Source: Bubalus kerabau (lineage: Eukaryota; Chordata; Mammalia; Artiodactyla; Bovidae). From it: a stretch of DNA of 64,000 bases. The notes below the pieces were generated by a model. The model was given only the letters and a program-made list of their open reading frames with translations. It ran no database searches and had not been told where the DNA came from. Where the stretch lies: positions 48,013,001-48,077,000 of the forward strand of contig NC_073630.1 in assembly GCF_029407905.1 (NCBI RefSeq). Direction: 5' to 3'. Below are positions 20,761-31,490 of this stretch, in pieces (positions within the stretch are counted from its first letter, which is position 1; the number at the start of each line of letters is the position of its first letter). Made by a program: the position numbers and the translations under genes.

Positions 20761-22281
20761 TCAATCGTTTTCTTAAACTACTTAATAGTGACCAAATAGC
20801 CTATGTAGAATAGAAATGTGTTGAATTATTAGCTTCTTTCTCCCAGGATGCTGTAATCTTCAAAATTTAGTCTTTCTCCTTTCCTCTCTCCTTCTATATT
20901 TTCTCCATTTCTTTTCACTCACTCAGTGAATCAATGGGAAGACCCCATTCGTTATATTTTCACTTCTCAGGAAGGTCTGGCTTTGGCTCATCCTTTCATG
21001 GCAACTATTTCCATGTTGGCCTTAACACTGACCTTTAAACAAAGCCATGGCCTCTAAACATGGTCCAGCACCCATCTCGTGCTCAAATAATGATGACGAT
21101 GAAGAAACTGAGAAGATTCCATCCCCACAAGTAAGTATAAAAGCCACAAGTGTAAAAGACATAAGATTCCCACCTGTACCCATATTACAAGTTGACACAC
21201 CAAAATCTGATCATTAGACTCTAATTTAGGAACTTAATGCCCCCCACCCTGTCTACAACCCCCCAAACAGTGAAATTCATTATTCTAACATAAAAGCCAT
21301 TTTTTAAATTTCAGAGTTACCTATTTCTACCACTTTTAAAGGTCTCTGGATTTACCCAATTTAAGAAAAAAATTTAAAAAGATCACACACACACACAAAA
21401 AAAAGGTCTCCAAGATCTACACGCATTTTCATGGTCTCCTACAAAATGAGGGAGAACTCCCGGCATTATGATAAAGCACCTTGCCTGTCTACATTTCCAT
21501 ACTGTTTCAGGGAAAATATTCAGGGGAACAGACTGGACTGCTAATTAGAGAACTGTCTGAAACCACCATGAACCACATTTCCATCGGTGCAATAAGCAAA
21601 GACGCTTCATTAAAATCACTGTCCTCTGCAAGGGAAAGCTGTTTCAAGCGCAATAGATCTAATTCACAGGAGTGACCATGCAGACCCAGGTACAGTATTC
21701 ATTATTAACTTAAAAAGTATGCCAAATCAATTAAAAACCATTTTAAAAGGAAGGAATAAAATTTAGTTCTACCTAACTGCAGCTCAGCTCTAATTTATCT
21801 TCCAGCCACTTTCAAGGGATTTTACTTGGTTCTTAATCTAACATTCATTGGAAAGAGTAATTCTCATGAAATTACAATGGCATCTCTTGCATCATTTAAT
21901 GCAAATGTTCCCATTCTTCGGAAATGGAGAGCAGCTTCTCCAATAAAGACTCCCTTCAAGGTGTAAAGTGGAAGAACTCTGGGATCTGCTTGAGAAGAAT
22001 AAAACATCCCATTTCAGAAACTGCTCGAATTTCAAACTCTGCCTGCATCCCTATGACAAAGTATACCCAAATATAGGTTATTCACAACATGTTTGTTATA
22101 AGGCAAGGCATATGAATTCCTGCCATGTTTTTCTTTACAAACATGTCAAGACTTGTGAGCCCTTAATGAAATGCAGCATTTTAGAGGCAAAAAAAGAAGC
22201 TACAAGATGCCAAAAACAAAAGACTCCTTTCTTGGGACTGGGACCTTCTTATGCTAATGATAGTTCTCATTACAGGAGACA
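20761..22281. other. Repeat-free sequence
   Basis: Only a short (AC)n (about 21385-21397) is seen. A 180-codon plus frame (21968-22510) crosses the next SINE fragment. It shows no domain, and I treat it as chance. Confidence 0.5.
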
Positions 22282-22330
22282 CTGCTGTTGTTCAGTTGCT
22301 AAATTGTGTCCAACTCTTTGCTATCCTGTG
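22282..22330 (-). mobile_element. Bov-A/BovB tail fragment
   Basis: CTGTTGTTCAGTTGCTAAAT followed by TGTCCAACTCTTTGC is the antisense 3' end shared by Bov-tA and BovB. It is only about 50 bp, so it could derive from either. Confidence 0.75.
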
Positions 22331-22345
22331 TGTATCACCTCAAAA

Positions 22346-22490
22346 CCAAACAGGGCTTTAGAGGTCATTGAGATGAGCCACTTCAACTCACATATGAAGA
22401 CACTGGGGCCTAAGAAAGAACAAGATTCTTCCAAAATGTCAGGGCTGGTGAGGGGCAGAGACTACTGGGTCCAGGTCTGGACTGGCCACC
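22346..22490 (-). repeat. Probable MIR-like ancient repeat
   Basis: CTTTAGAGGTCATTGAGATG, CATATGAAGACACTGGGGCC and GGGCAGAGACTACTGGGTCC resemble an antisense MIR or a related mammalian SINE. Low certainty. Confidence 0.4.
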
Positions 22491-22667
22491 CCACGGCTGC
22501 CTTCCATTAGTGCCATAGGGTTGACAAGACTTTAAAATAGACTTTGTGCTCCTGGGGCACTTCCATAAGTCCCATATGGTACCAATCTTCTGGTATTCAG
22601 ATAAAATTCCAAAAACTTGGAATTGAGTTTATCCCAGTAGGAAATTTTTAGTCATAGTTGAAACTGA

Positions 22668-22882
22668 TATTGGTCTTCCTAGTGGTAAAGAATAGTGGTA
22701 AAGAATTCACCTGCCAATGCAAGAAATGCCATTTTGATCCCTGGGTCAGGAAGATCCCCTGGAGTAGGAAATGGCAGCCCACTCCAGTATTCTTGTCTGG
22801 AAAATACCATGGACAGAGGCTAGTGAGCTATGGTCCACAGGGCTGCAAAAAGTCAGACATGACTGAGCACGGCACAGGACGC
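22668..22882 (+). mobile_element. Bov-tA SINE at the edge of an LTR, 9-bp TSD
   Basis: Sense Bov-tA with a short internal duplication of TAGTGGTAAAGAA in the head. TSD TGAAACTGA lies at 22659-22667 and 22883-22891. The right TSD copy overlaps the start of the LTR. Confidence 0.92.
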
Positions 22883-23615
22883 TGAAACTGAGCCCCCCTA
22901 AAATCGAGTTCCCCTGCTGAGTTTATGATTAACTTATATTTCCAAAACTTTATTCTCTTTCTTGTCCTACCCCCTGCTCCCTTTGGGAGTAGCAAAGAAA
23001 AGGGGAAACTGAAACACAGCAGGATCCACAGCAGGGCTCTTCCAGGTCCAAAAGCCCCCTCTATATCCCCCCATTTGTTGTTTGTAGAAAAATCTTTAGT
23101 CCCCCAGATCTTCCCTGAGTTCCAAAGAGCAGATTCAAAAGTTATTAATACTAATTATGGAAGTGAGGGATGCAGGAGCAAAGGAAAAGTAGTCAAGAAA
23201 TAATAGTTCAGTGATAAAACAGAGTTCCAGCTCCTCCTCAAGGGATCTACATAACACTCTGAAACATAGCTTTCAGTTTTTCTGTAAGAAGTAAGACCCC
23301 GCCCTGGTGAAGGATGATGACTGTAAGTACGTACACCTCAAAGTGGATGGAACCAGAAGGTTGAAGATTAAGATTCCCAAAATACCACCCTGTTACCTCA
23401 CCACCAACCAATCAGAAGAAGATCATGCCCCCTGCAACCTCAACCCAAATAATACCTTTAAAATCCTTTCCCTGCAAGCCATGGGAAATTTAGCTGCCCT
23501 TTCTCCTTGCTTGGAAGCTGCAGTAAACGCTGTAATTCCCTTCACTGTACCCTGGTGTCAGTAAATTAACTTTGCTGCACAGTGGGCGAGCAGGCCCAAG
23601 TTCAGTTTGGTAACA
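22883..23615 (+). mobile_element. Endogenous retrovirus LTR (solo), family not assigned
   Basis: It starts near TGAAACTGAGCC and ends TTCAGTTTGGTAACA, giving TG...CA ends. It has an LTR promoter layout: a CCAAT-type box ACCAACCAATCAGAA (about 23404-23418), a TATA-like CCTTTAAAATCC (about 23455-23466), and then a CTGCAGTAAACGCTGTAA R/U5-type region. No retroviral gene is seen next to it, so it is a solo or isolated LTR. The family name and the 5' limit are uncertain because a SINE sits at that edge. Confidence 0.6.
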
Positions 23616-23848
23616 CTATAGAAGTTAGTTGGATTGATTTTACATTTGGCATTTTTTTTTTTAAACTAAGGCCCAGAAGTACAATCTTCCTCATTTGTTA
23701 GCTCTTTTTCTCCTTTTAGCACCACTGTTCACTAGTAAACAGAAGTCCCAAGCAGAAGATACCCACTTCCTCATCAATCCCCAACCCCAAGTCCAGGGCT
23801 TTCTGAAACAGTGAGAACATAGCTGTGTACCCTGGTTTTGATTTATGG

Positions 23849-24311
23849 CAGGGCTCAGCAAACTTCTATAAAGGGCCAAATCATGACTGTTTTAGGCTTT
23901 GCCAGCCATTTGGTCTTTATGTAAACTACTCAAATCAGCCACCCTAGTGTAAAAGCAGTCATAGGTATTATGTAAGCAAATAAGCATGGCTGTGTTCTGA
24001 TAAAACTTTATTTATCTACATTGAAATTGAATTTCATTTAACTTTCTTTTTTAGAAAAATTATTTATTTATTTATTGTTATTTTTGGCCACATCCTGTAG
24101 CATGTGGGATCCCAGTTTCCCAAGCAGGGATCAAACCCACACCCCCAGGATTGGAAGGCAGAGTCTTAACCATTAGACCACCAGGGAAGTTCCTCAGATA
24201 ACTTCCATGTGTCATGAAGCATTATTTATCTTTTTTATTTTTATTCAGCCATTTAAAAAACAGGAAGGAGGCCAGATTTGTTTTGTCCCTACTGTAGTTT
24301 ACCAACCCCTG
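23849..24311 (+). mobile_element. hAT-Charlie element of MER1 type, split by a CHR SINE
   Basis: It starts CAGGGCTCAGCAAACTTC, continues AAAGGGCCAAATCATGACTG, TTTTAGGCTTTGCCAGCCAT and TGTTCTGATAAAACTTTATT, then after the SINE GGCCAGATTTGTTTTGTCCC and TTTACCAACCCCTG. The two ends are imperfect inverted repeats, as in MER1. Non-autonomous, no transposase frame. Confidence 0.83.
24047..24198 (-). mobile_element. CHR-type tRNA-Glu SINE, minus
   Basis: The tail is (TTTA)n at the left. The body is GGCCACATCCTGTAGCATGT, GGGATCAAACCCACACCCCC and TCTTAACCATTAGACCACC, the antisense CHR SINE of cetartiodactyls. A likely TSD TAACTTYC lies at 24039-24046 and 24199-24206. Confidence 0.87.
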
Positions 24312-25539
24312 GTTTAGAGTTATGAAAGCACCCACTGCAAAGAAAACTTCCTTTTGCTGCCCAGGTGCTCTCAATAATTCGCCACTGGCACTCACCTGGC
24401 TGATGACTTTTTCTATGAAACATCCATGTTTTCCCATTGGTATGTGACAGGTATGACTTCAGTAAGGTTATATCCCAGTTTTAGTAACTTCAGTTCTCAC
24501 ACAGTGTTCCTGAGTGGGGTATCTTCCTTGATGGGAAATATAACTGAAAAAACTAACTTGATCACCAAGAAGAAGTTGTACAAAGAAGTTATGTCACATT
24601 ATGATATCAGATTACAGAGGAACATCCAGCCATGGGATGGGTGATATGTGTTTTACCACTTGATTTTTAACCTTCATATGTAAATACCATTTTAATTTAG
24701 GACAGAAACATTTCTGTTTCATCTACAGCCAATATTAGCACCAACAAATCAATCACTTCACATTATCAATCTTTTGTCTATACAATGAAGTAAGTAGGAA
24801 CGTTCCATTTAAATACCTTTACACACAGCACAACTCCACTGGCATCAGCATATTACAAAAACCAATTTTCTTACATCAACTTCTATCTACTTCTAATTCT
24901 GTAGCATAGCTCTGGGGAGTTGCTACAAGGTCTGTGTAAACTGAAAATCTAAATAACATTATGACGCCTATTACAGAACTAATTTATAATCTAATACCCC
25001 AGTTGAATTTAATATCCTATTTATTTATTCAAGCAAAATATCTGGAAAAAATATGTCACATCATAATGTAGTTGTTATGAAAATGGAAAAATAAAACAGA
25101 ATTTTAGAGACGGCATGATAATTGCTAGGGGCAGGTATGAGCAAGAATTTCAGAGCCCCTCACATGAAGGAGAGACAGAGACGGGAGCCCTTTAATAAAT
25201 AGAATTTTTGCTTTATAACACAATTATTGTCAAATTTAGTATTTTACATCAAATTTACAACTTTCAAATGAGATTCCTATTAATGTTATCTGCTCAGAGC
25301 TACTGCAGCATAGAACTGTTGGCCAACAGATGCCACCTCATCAACTGTCTTTAACAGCTCCATTCCCATCCTGGATGGAAGAACCGAGTTTATGGCAGCG
25401 TTTATAAGCGCACGCTGCCAATACAAATGCACAAGTGATGCCCGTATATATAATACAAATAGGCTGATGGAAATAACTCTATGGAGGCTTCTGCAAATAC
25501 TAAGTTTTGTGCTGATTTCTTTATCTTAAGATAAGTGGA
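24312..25539. other. Repeat-free sequence with a small palindrome
   Basis: No repeat is recognised. A 9-bp inverted repeat (TGGCAGCGT 25393-25401, ACGCTGCCA 25412-25420, 10-nt loop) sits in a CpG-retaining patch at about 25370-25450. Confidence 0.5.
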
Positions 25540-25638
25540 AGGAAAGAATAAAGGAAAGAGGGAAAAGAAGGAGGGAGGGAGGAAGGGAGGGGGGAAATAA
25601 GAGAAGAATGAAGGACAAAAGGAAAGAAGAGAAGGAGG
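25540..25638 (+). repeat. Purine-rich tract
   Basis: Almost only A and G: GGAGGGAGGGAGGAAGGGAG within GAAAG-type units. Similar in kind to the tracts at 12573-12700 and 30103-30219. Confidence 0.85.
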
Positions 25639-25691
25639 ATATTATGACATTGGAATAAGAAAAGTGATGGAAAGCACAAGTACAAAAACAT

Positions 25692-25883
25692 TTTTTTTTT
25701 GTTTATTCAGTCGCTCAGTCGTGTCGAACTCTGCAACCCCATGGGACTACAGCATGCCAAGCTTCCCTGTCCTTCACCATCTCCGGAAGCTTGCTCAAAC
25801 TCATGTCCATTGGGTCAGTGATGCCATCCAACCATCTTGTCCTCTGTCATCCCCTTCTCCTCCTGCCCTCAATCTTTCCCAGA
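25692..25883 (-). mobile_element. BovB 3' end, short 5'-truncated copy with 10-bp TSD
   Basis: After a T-run it reads TTCAGTCGCTCAGTCGTGTC, then the BovB-specific CAAACTCATGTCCATTGGG and GATGCCATCCAACCATCTTG, which SINEs lack. TSD ACAAAAACAT lies at 25682-25691 and 25884-25893. Confidence 0.9.
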
Positions 25884-25893
25884 ACAAAAACAT

Positions 25894-27384
25894 GGCGTGG
25901 TGATAATTACATCCGACCACAGATGCTCCTAGCCATCCAGATACTGGAATGACTTGATGAAAGCTTAGTGGGCTCCATAGTACACATACAGGAGAGCTCC
26001 TAAGATTCAGAGAAAGGGTGGCAGCATCTGAATCCCACAGTAAAGAAGGAAAATGCCTAGTGCTTGTTTTTTCCTGAGATAGGAGCCATGGAGGTAGTGG
26101 AGGTAGCAGCCTGTGCTGGCTCCAGGTCCCAAAGTACACGTGCACCCAGGTGCACCCCCAAGCTCACATTGGTGACCCCCTTTCAGTCCTCACAAAAAAG
26201 CAGAAGAATCAGCCATCACACTGGAAGGTCTCCAACCTTGAGGTCCTTCAGCCCTTTTCCAAACCTGCATGTCTGGATTACAAGCCCTGCATTAGATCAC
26301 CTGTATTTTTATTTCACTCCCCACATGACTGAGGCACTTCAAAGTTTTGGAACCAGTGACCTCTATGACCATATTTGAAAGGATCTGGGATTTGGAAGGA
26401 CCATATTTGAATTATAACAGTGCTCTCTCAATATCCTCGAATTTCATAATTAGCAATTCATTCATTTGCCTTTTGAAGGTTTTCTGGTCTCCACGTGTAC
26501 TGAAACCAAACTCAGATATACCAAGGAGAAGAAGGACTGTAAGCCCTAGTGCCAGATGATGCCTTGGTTGGATACTTAGCCCTGCAGAAATTAAACAAAG
26601 CATCCCCAAATGGGCAAGAAAATACCCCATAAAAGGAGGATATCAACAATACAAGATTAGACACATGAACACACACGGGTTGTGTGATTGCATATACCCT
26701 CTGAGCAAACTGCGTGGGTATCCAGGGCTGGGCATCCTAGCTTCATCTATTTCTGCTGGATACAGTCTGACATCAAAAGTAATTCATGTTCAGGTCCCTC
26801 ATGTGTTCTAGGATGTACCCAGCTCCAAATGGGCCTTCCTCCACGGGTATCCATTTTCAACAGCACATGCATGGAGATTCTGGTGTGAGAATTATGCTCT
26901 CTCCTGACAGATGGGCCTCCTATGACGGTTTGCCTTCTCCAAATATAGATCTGGCCCCCTACTATTTCCCGAGCATCCCTCCTAGTGTGGATTCCGTCTC
27001 CCTCCTCCTCCTGCCACTAGTGTCAGCTCAACAAGGCTGCCTGGGAACCACGAAGACCATCTCTTCCCCGAAACACCCTACCTGCTCTTTGTGAAAGGTA
27101 CACACGTGCAATAGGAACCCAGCTCAGCATTCTATTGATTATCACCTATAAATCTTGCTGCTCATAAAAAGGCTCCATGAAAATACAATCCAGGGACATA
27201 AATCTCTCTAAGAGAGATGAAATCTGATGGGAAATAAAATTCCCTCATTTCATTTATTCCCGTGTTTAAAAGACTGACTTTCCAATCAGCTGGAAGCATT
27301 AACATGAGATGGTGGGGAATGGGAACAGAGCACAGGTGGGGATCAGACTGACAGGAGAGCAAACACTCGCTATGCCAACCCCTC
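25894..27384. other. Unassigned sequence
   Basis: No repeat or gene is recognised. GACCATATTTGAA occurs twice (about 26366 and 26399). Frames of 60-119 codons carry no recognisable domain. Confidence 0.5.
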
Positions 27385-27545
27385 GATATGTGCCACCAGA
27401 GAGTGGCATCATCTCTGAGCCTCAGTTTTGTCATATCTACAATAAGTGAGATAAACTCCCTTGCATGGCTGCTGTGAGACCAACTTTGATAGACTATAAG
27501 TACCACACATACATGAGGCACTCAAGATGGTAGCTGTTATATGCA
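27385..27545 (+). repeat. MIR fragment
   Basis: CTCTGAGCCTCAGTTTTGTC, ATGGCTGCTGTGAGACCAAC and CATGAGGCACTCAAGATGG follow the 3' two-thirds of sense MIR. Confidence 0.62.
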
Positions 27546-27659
27546 GTACATCTCCACCTTTAAAATTATTTTCAACACAAAAAAGAAAAAGATAATTAGT
27601 TACTGGCCCCCTCAAAATCCATGGTTTCTTCCCTAAGTCCAAGTGATGGTCCATAAGAC

Positions 27660-27765
27660 AGTTTCATTCATTTAACTGACATTTTTTGACATTAATTGAG
27701 CATCACCTATGTATTAGGCTTTGAACTAGATCCTGGGACTTGTATAGGTTTGAGGTCCAATTTTA
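27660..27765 (-). repeat. L2 3'-end fragment
   Basis: TTCATTCATTTAACTGACAT, ATTGAGCATCACCTATGTAT and GGCTTTGAACTAGATCCTGG are an antisense L2 3' end. Confidence 0.7.
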
Positions 27766-28149
27766 AAAGGTGACAGGACCAACATTTAAGGTGACACACA
27801 AGGAGAAAACAGGTGGTGGGGAAAAGTCATAATTTTTTTTTGCAGAAATCCTTATACTGTACACAAGGCTCAATCCCCACCCCCCCATTCTTCATGAACT
27901 TTGAAGAGTGCATCTGTCCTCTCAGAAGCCTTCAGAGACCTCCAGCCCAGGTCCTCCCCTGGCTTCTCTTAGCTCCAGAGAGAGGGCCAGTCTCTGAATT
28001 TCCACATCGTGTTGCCGTTTTGATTCAATGAAGTGACAAACCCCTATGTTGTGAGCTTTAGAAGGACAGGGATAAAGCCATGTAAACTTCTTTACTTCCT
28101 CCCTCACCAGTAGAGTGTCTGCACACAGTAGTCAAATTTCACCTCTGAG
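27766..28149. other. Unassigned sequence
   Basis: Nothing recognised. The 72-codon frame is chance. Confidence 0.5.
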
Positions 28150-28490
28150 AGCTTCCCTGGTGGCTTAGTGGTAAAGAATCTGCCTGCCAATGCAGGAGAC
28201 ACTGGGTTTGATCCCTGATCCAGGAAGATCCCACATGCCACAGAGCAACTAAGCCCATGCGCCACAACTACTCAGCCTGTGCTCTAGAAGCCAGGAGCCA
28301 CAACTACTGAACCCATGTGCCATAACTACTCAAGCCCTCAAGCCCTAGTGCCCGAGCTCTGCAACAAGATAAGCCACCACAATAAGAAGCCCAAGCACCG
28401 CAACTAGAGAGTAGCCCCTGCTCTCCGCAACTAGAGAAAGTCTGTGCAGCAGTGAAGACTCAGCCCAGCCAAGAATAAATAAATAAAAAC
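28150..28490 (+). mobile_element. CHR-type tRNA-Glu SINE, near full length
   Basis: The head GCTTCCCTGGTGGCTTAGTG and CTGCCAATGCAGGAGACACT is followed by the CHR-specific body (CACATGCCACAGAGCAACTA, several ACAACTACTGA/ACAACTACTCA units, GCAACTAGAGAAAG) and an AATAAATAAATAAAA tail. It differs from Bov-tA after the tRNA part. Possible TSD around AAATT..CCTCTG. Confidence 0.92.
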
Positions 28491-30102
28491 AAATTGCCTC
28501 TGCTTCCAGAGCAAACCTCTCCATCAACTCCCTCCCCTCCGTCACTCCTAGTGACCAGAAAGTCAGTCCCTGAGCTTAAGTGGCTGAATTCCAAACACAT
28601 TTTCCCACCATCACAACCAAAAAGATGAATAGAAACTGTTTGTCTCTAGAACAAGGAGAAAAGCTTACAGGACTGAGAAAAATGTTGGTGTTCATAGTCA
28701 CTTCAACTGGCCAGCAAAATTTGCCACTGCCTTTCCCATTTGATCTTGTGGGCCTTCCAACCCCAGACTTCCACGATCTGACCACAAGACAAACATCACA
28801 TTCTGCCCTTTTCCTCTGTGCTTGAACAATAAAATGGTCTTTGATTTGAGTGAGCCAAGAGCCTGTTGGTTTCACTGTTTTCTCTATAAATACAGTGTAT
28901 AGTGCAAATGAACAAGAAGTCTTGAATCGGCTAAACACTGGGCAAAGATCAAAGCAAGGTTGAGTGATTTCACACACATCTTGAGAAAGAAAAAATATGA
29001 ATCTATGGAGTGATCCTTGTAATCCCATTCTTAGGTATCATGGAAGGAAGTTTGAAGCTGGAGAAACAATGGAGGAACGAGATGATGGGGAAAGAAGTAA
29101 CAGAGGGAGAAAAAAAAACAACAAACCCTCCTTCTATCCTGTAGAGTGAGGCCAAGCATTTGTTATCGTTGTGTCTAGCTCTCTAAACCAAAAAAAGTAA
29201 AATCAAACAAAGAATGCACCAGCCAGAAGCAGGCAGACTCTCCCGCCTTGATTCACACATGGTCTCCTCGCTCCCCACTCCCATCGCAGATGGTGGCAAA
29301 GCTCTGACACACGCGGTGCCCTCAGGCACTGAAACTTCCTCTGAGTCCCTCTGCAAGGGGGTTGGTGGGTCCCGCTCTCGGCTGCCATGGGGCAATCTCT
29401 GCCCCTACTCCCGGTCCACTGTCAAAACGGCACATTGTTAGAAATGTGCTCAGGACATGTGATTTGGGGCAGAGAGTTGTTTGAGTTCCCATATGCTTAA
29501 GGTACATAACTGGGCCACTGAGAAAAAGGAATTTAAGCATTCTAGAAAACAGCAGGAGAGCAAATTGGCCTTTCCCTCTGAGAGCTATTATTAGAGAGGC
29601 CCAGCCCAATTCAACCAGAAAGCCAATATCTACTTCGTTCGTTCTTCCCCTGCAACAATGCCTCACACGTCCCGCCTCTCTCAAATAAGACACTCCTGAT
29701 GCACGCCCGCCAGACACACATGTCATCTTTAATGCTGACCACTGGCTGGCAGCGATCAGTGGATGCACCGTTTCTCACAGAGCAACTTAACAGTCCTGAG
29801 TTTAATTTCACATAATACCGAGAACTCACAGAACATGGCAGTACGTTTGATTTGTACTTGTGGAATTTGGCAACCAACTTGCTCTTCTCTTTGTGTACCT
29901 GCTGAAGTCGCAGCTGCTACCTAAACTTTGTAAATAAATGCTAAACAAATGCCAAATAAAGAAACCAACTTCCCAGGAAGCAGAAAGGGCAGGAGATCAC
30001 AGTTTTTGTTCTCAGAAATATGCTGTGACCTGCTTCAGAGCTGCATCCTGGCAGCTTGGGTGTGTCTCTGTTCTCCTGTGTCTGGAATGATCTGTTATCT
30101 TG
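28491..30102. other. Repeat-free sequence with a CpG-richer patch
   Basis: No repeat is recognised. About 29229-29433 and 29625-29720 hold more CpGs than the surroundings. Frames of up to 150 codons here show no domain. Confidence 0.5.
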
Positions 30103-30219
30103 GAGAGAGGGGGCGGGGAGGCGGGCAGGGGGAAGAAGGAAGGGGGGGGAGAAGGGGAGGAGAAGGAAAGAAGATCTGAAGGAGAGAGGGACAAAGAAAG
30201 GGAAGGAAGAAGTGGGGAG
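30103..30219 (+). repeat. G-rich purine tract with a G-quadruplex motif
   Basis: Four G-runs within 30109-30132 (5, 4, 3 and 5 G, with loops of 1, 4 and 2 nt) satisfy the usual G4 rule. An 8-G run follows at 30142-30149, then GA-rich units to 30219. Confidence 0.88.
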
Positions 30220-30837
30220 CCTTTCTTATTATTTGTCCCCAATTAATGAATAGAAAATGTTGGCTGGGAAGACAAAACACAGCCTTATTATTTCTTATAA
30301 TACATATTTCTATGAAAATTAGAGATTCTATAGTCAGTGTTTTCAATGGGCTTCATCTCCAATCAAACAATGAAAATTAATGAGAAAACAGGTTTCATTT
30401 CACTTCACCCTCAACTGTGCAGAGATGGATCCACTGCACACATGCAAACACCATTGTGTGAGCCTTCATATCCCACCCATGGCCTCACGGGCTAGGTTTC
30501 TCAACAGGAACTTTGCTGAAGGGGGTAAAGTTAATCACTCAGCACACTGGCATGTTGCAGTCTGCGTTCTCTTGGGCACAGGTAATGCTCAACAGAATCA
30601 ACCCACCAAAGATGGAGAAGCCCAGCATTTCTCATGGCAGATGAACATATACTTTATAAGTGGGCTGTCAGGCAGCCACCTCTATTTCCCTGACTATCTC
30701 AAAGGATACATCCATCCCAGATGCAAGATGAGGAACAGAAGGAGGTGCAGGCATGATATATGGACTAGATATGACTCACAGTTCCTCTCTGCCTTTCAGA
30801 CTGGCCATTGGTGACTCAGGCCAAGTAATTTGGGTGG
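30220..30837. other. Unassigned sequence
   Basis: A 144-codon plus frame (30380-30814) crosses this stretch but has no recognisable motif. I treat it as chance. No repeat is recognised. Confidence 0.45.
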
Positions 30838-30940
30838 CAGTGATGATCCTTAAAGCTACCGTCTACTGAATACTTAAATGCCAGGCTCTGTGGATAGCAC
30901 TTTATGTGTCTTGTCTTCTCCCAATAAACCAGGAGTTGCA
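30838..30940 (-). repeat. MIR fragment
   Basis: CGTCTACTGAATACTTAAAT, GCCAGGCTCTGTGGATAGCA and CACTTTATGTGTCTTGTC match the antisense MIR 3' part. Confidence 0.6.
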
Positions 30941-30944
30941 TAAA

Positions 30945-31005
30945 GAGTTCTTGTCTCTTTTTTTCCTCTTTTTTTTCTTTTTCTCTTTGTTTTTCTTTTG
31001 GCTTG
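30945..31005. repeat. Polypyrimidine tract
   Basis: About 60 bp of T/C-rich sequence between two MIRs. Confidence 0.85.
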
Positions 31006-31019
31006 CCATTGTCCCCACC

Positions 31020-31258
31020 ACATAATAATGACTAACACTTACAGAGCACTAACTACGTGCCAGGCACTTTTCTAAAGGCAACTAATACAGAAGCTCTGAA
31101 TCTTCACAAGAACTCTATGAGGTATATACCCCTGTTATCCCCAGGTTTTTATAGATGCTCAGAGAACTTCAGTAACTTGTCCAAGTGTTGAAACTGGAAT
31201 TAAAACACAGGTATTTTGTTTCTACAATCTATGCTTTTAACCTCTATGCTCTTGTAGG
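31020..31258 (-). repeat. MIR SINE
   Basis: AATGACTAACACTTACAGAG, CTACGTGCCAGGCACTTTTC, GAACTCTATGAGGTATATAC and CAGTAACTTGTCCAAGTG follow antisense MIR over its full core. Confidence 0.83.
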
Positions 31259-31289
31259 ATATTTATTACACCAGTAAGTCTTTTTCTGA

Positions 31290-31490
31290 ATGAATGGAGG
31301 CTCTTATGTAAGCATTATTGCAATCTTAAGGGGGAAATATAACTACCCTTATGTACAAATTTGGCAGCTGAGACTCATGGAGCTTAAGTAACTTGTGTAA
31401 GGTAACACAGCTATTTGTGCAGAATGAGACTCAACTCAGGTCTTTCTGACTTGGAGGCCCATGATCTTGAAATGACAGTAGCATTTTAAA
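31290..31490 (-). repeat. MIR SINE
   Basis: TGAGACTCATGGAGCTTAAG, TAACTTGTGTAAGGTAACAC and CTCAACTCAGGTCTTTCTGA are antisense MIR. It sits just after another MIR in the same orientation. Confidence 0.75.

Noticed and set aside
21968..22510. 180-codon plus-strand open frame
   Set aside because: It crosses a Bov-A tail fragment and a MIR-like stretch, has no recognisable domain, and its composition (Cys, His and Lys scattered) fits chance.
22883..23615. Active retroviral provirus
   Set aside because: Only an LTR is seen. No second LTR, primer-binding site or gag/pol/env sequence is visible next to it.
28150..28230. tRNA-like sequence (candidate tRNA-Glu gene)
   Set aside because: The A/B-box-like head belongs to a CHR SINE; the body and tail follow directly. 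The same holds for the heads of all Bov-tA copies.
28576..29028. 150-codon minus-strand open frame
   Set aside because: No domain, no conserved motif and no splice or promoter context. Length alone is not enough in 64 kb.
30380..30814. 144-codon plus-strand open frame
   Set aside because: No recognisable motif. Possible exon considered, but flanking splice signals cannot be supported.
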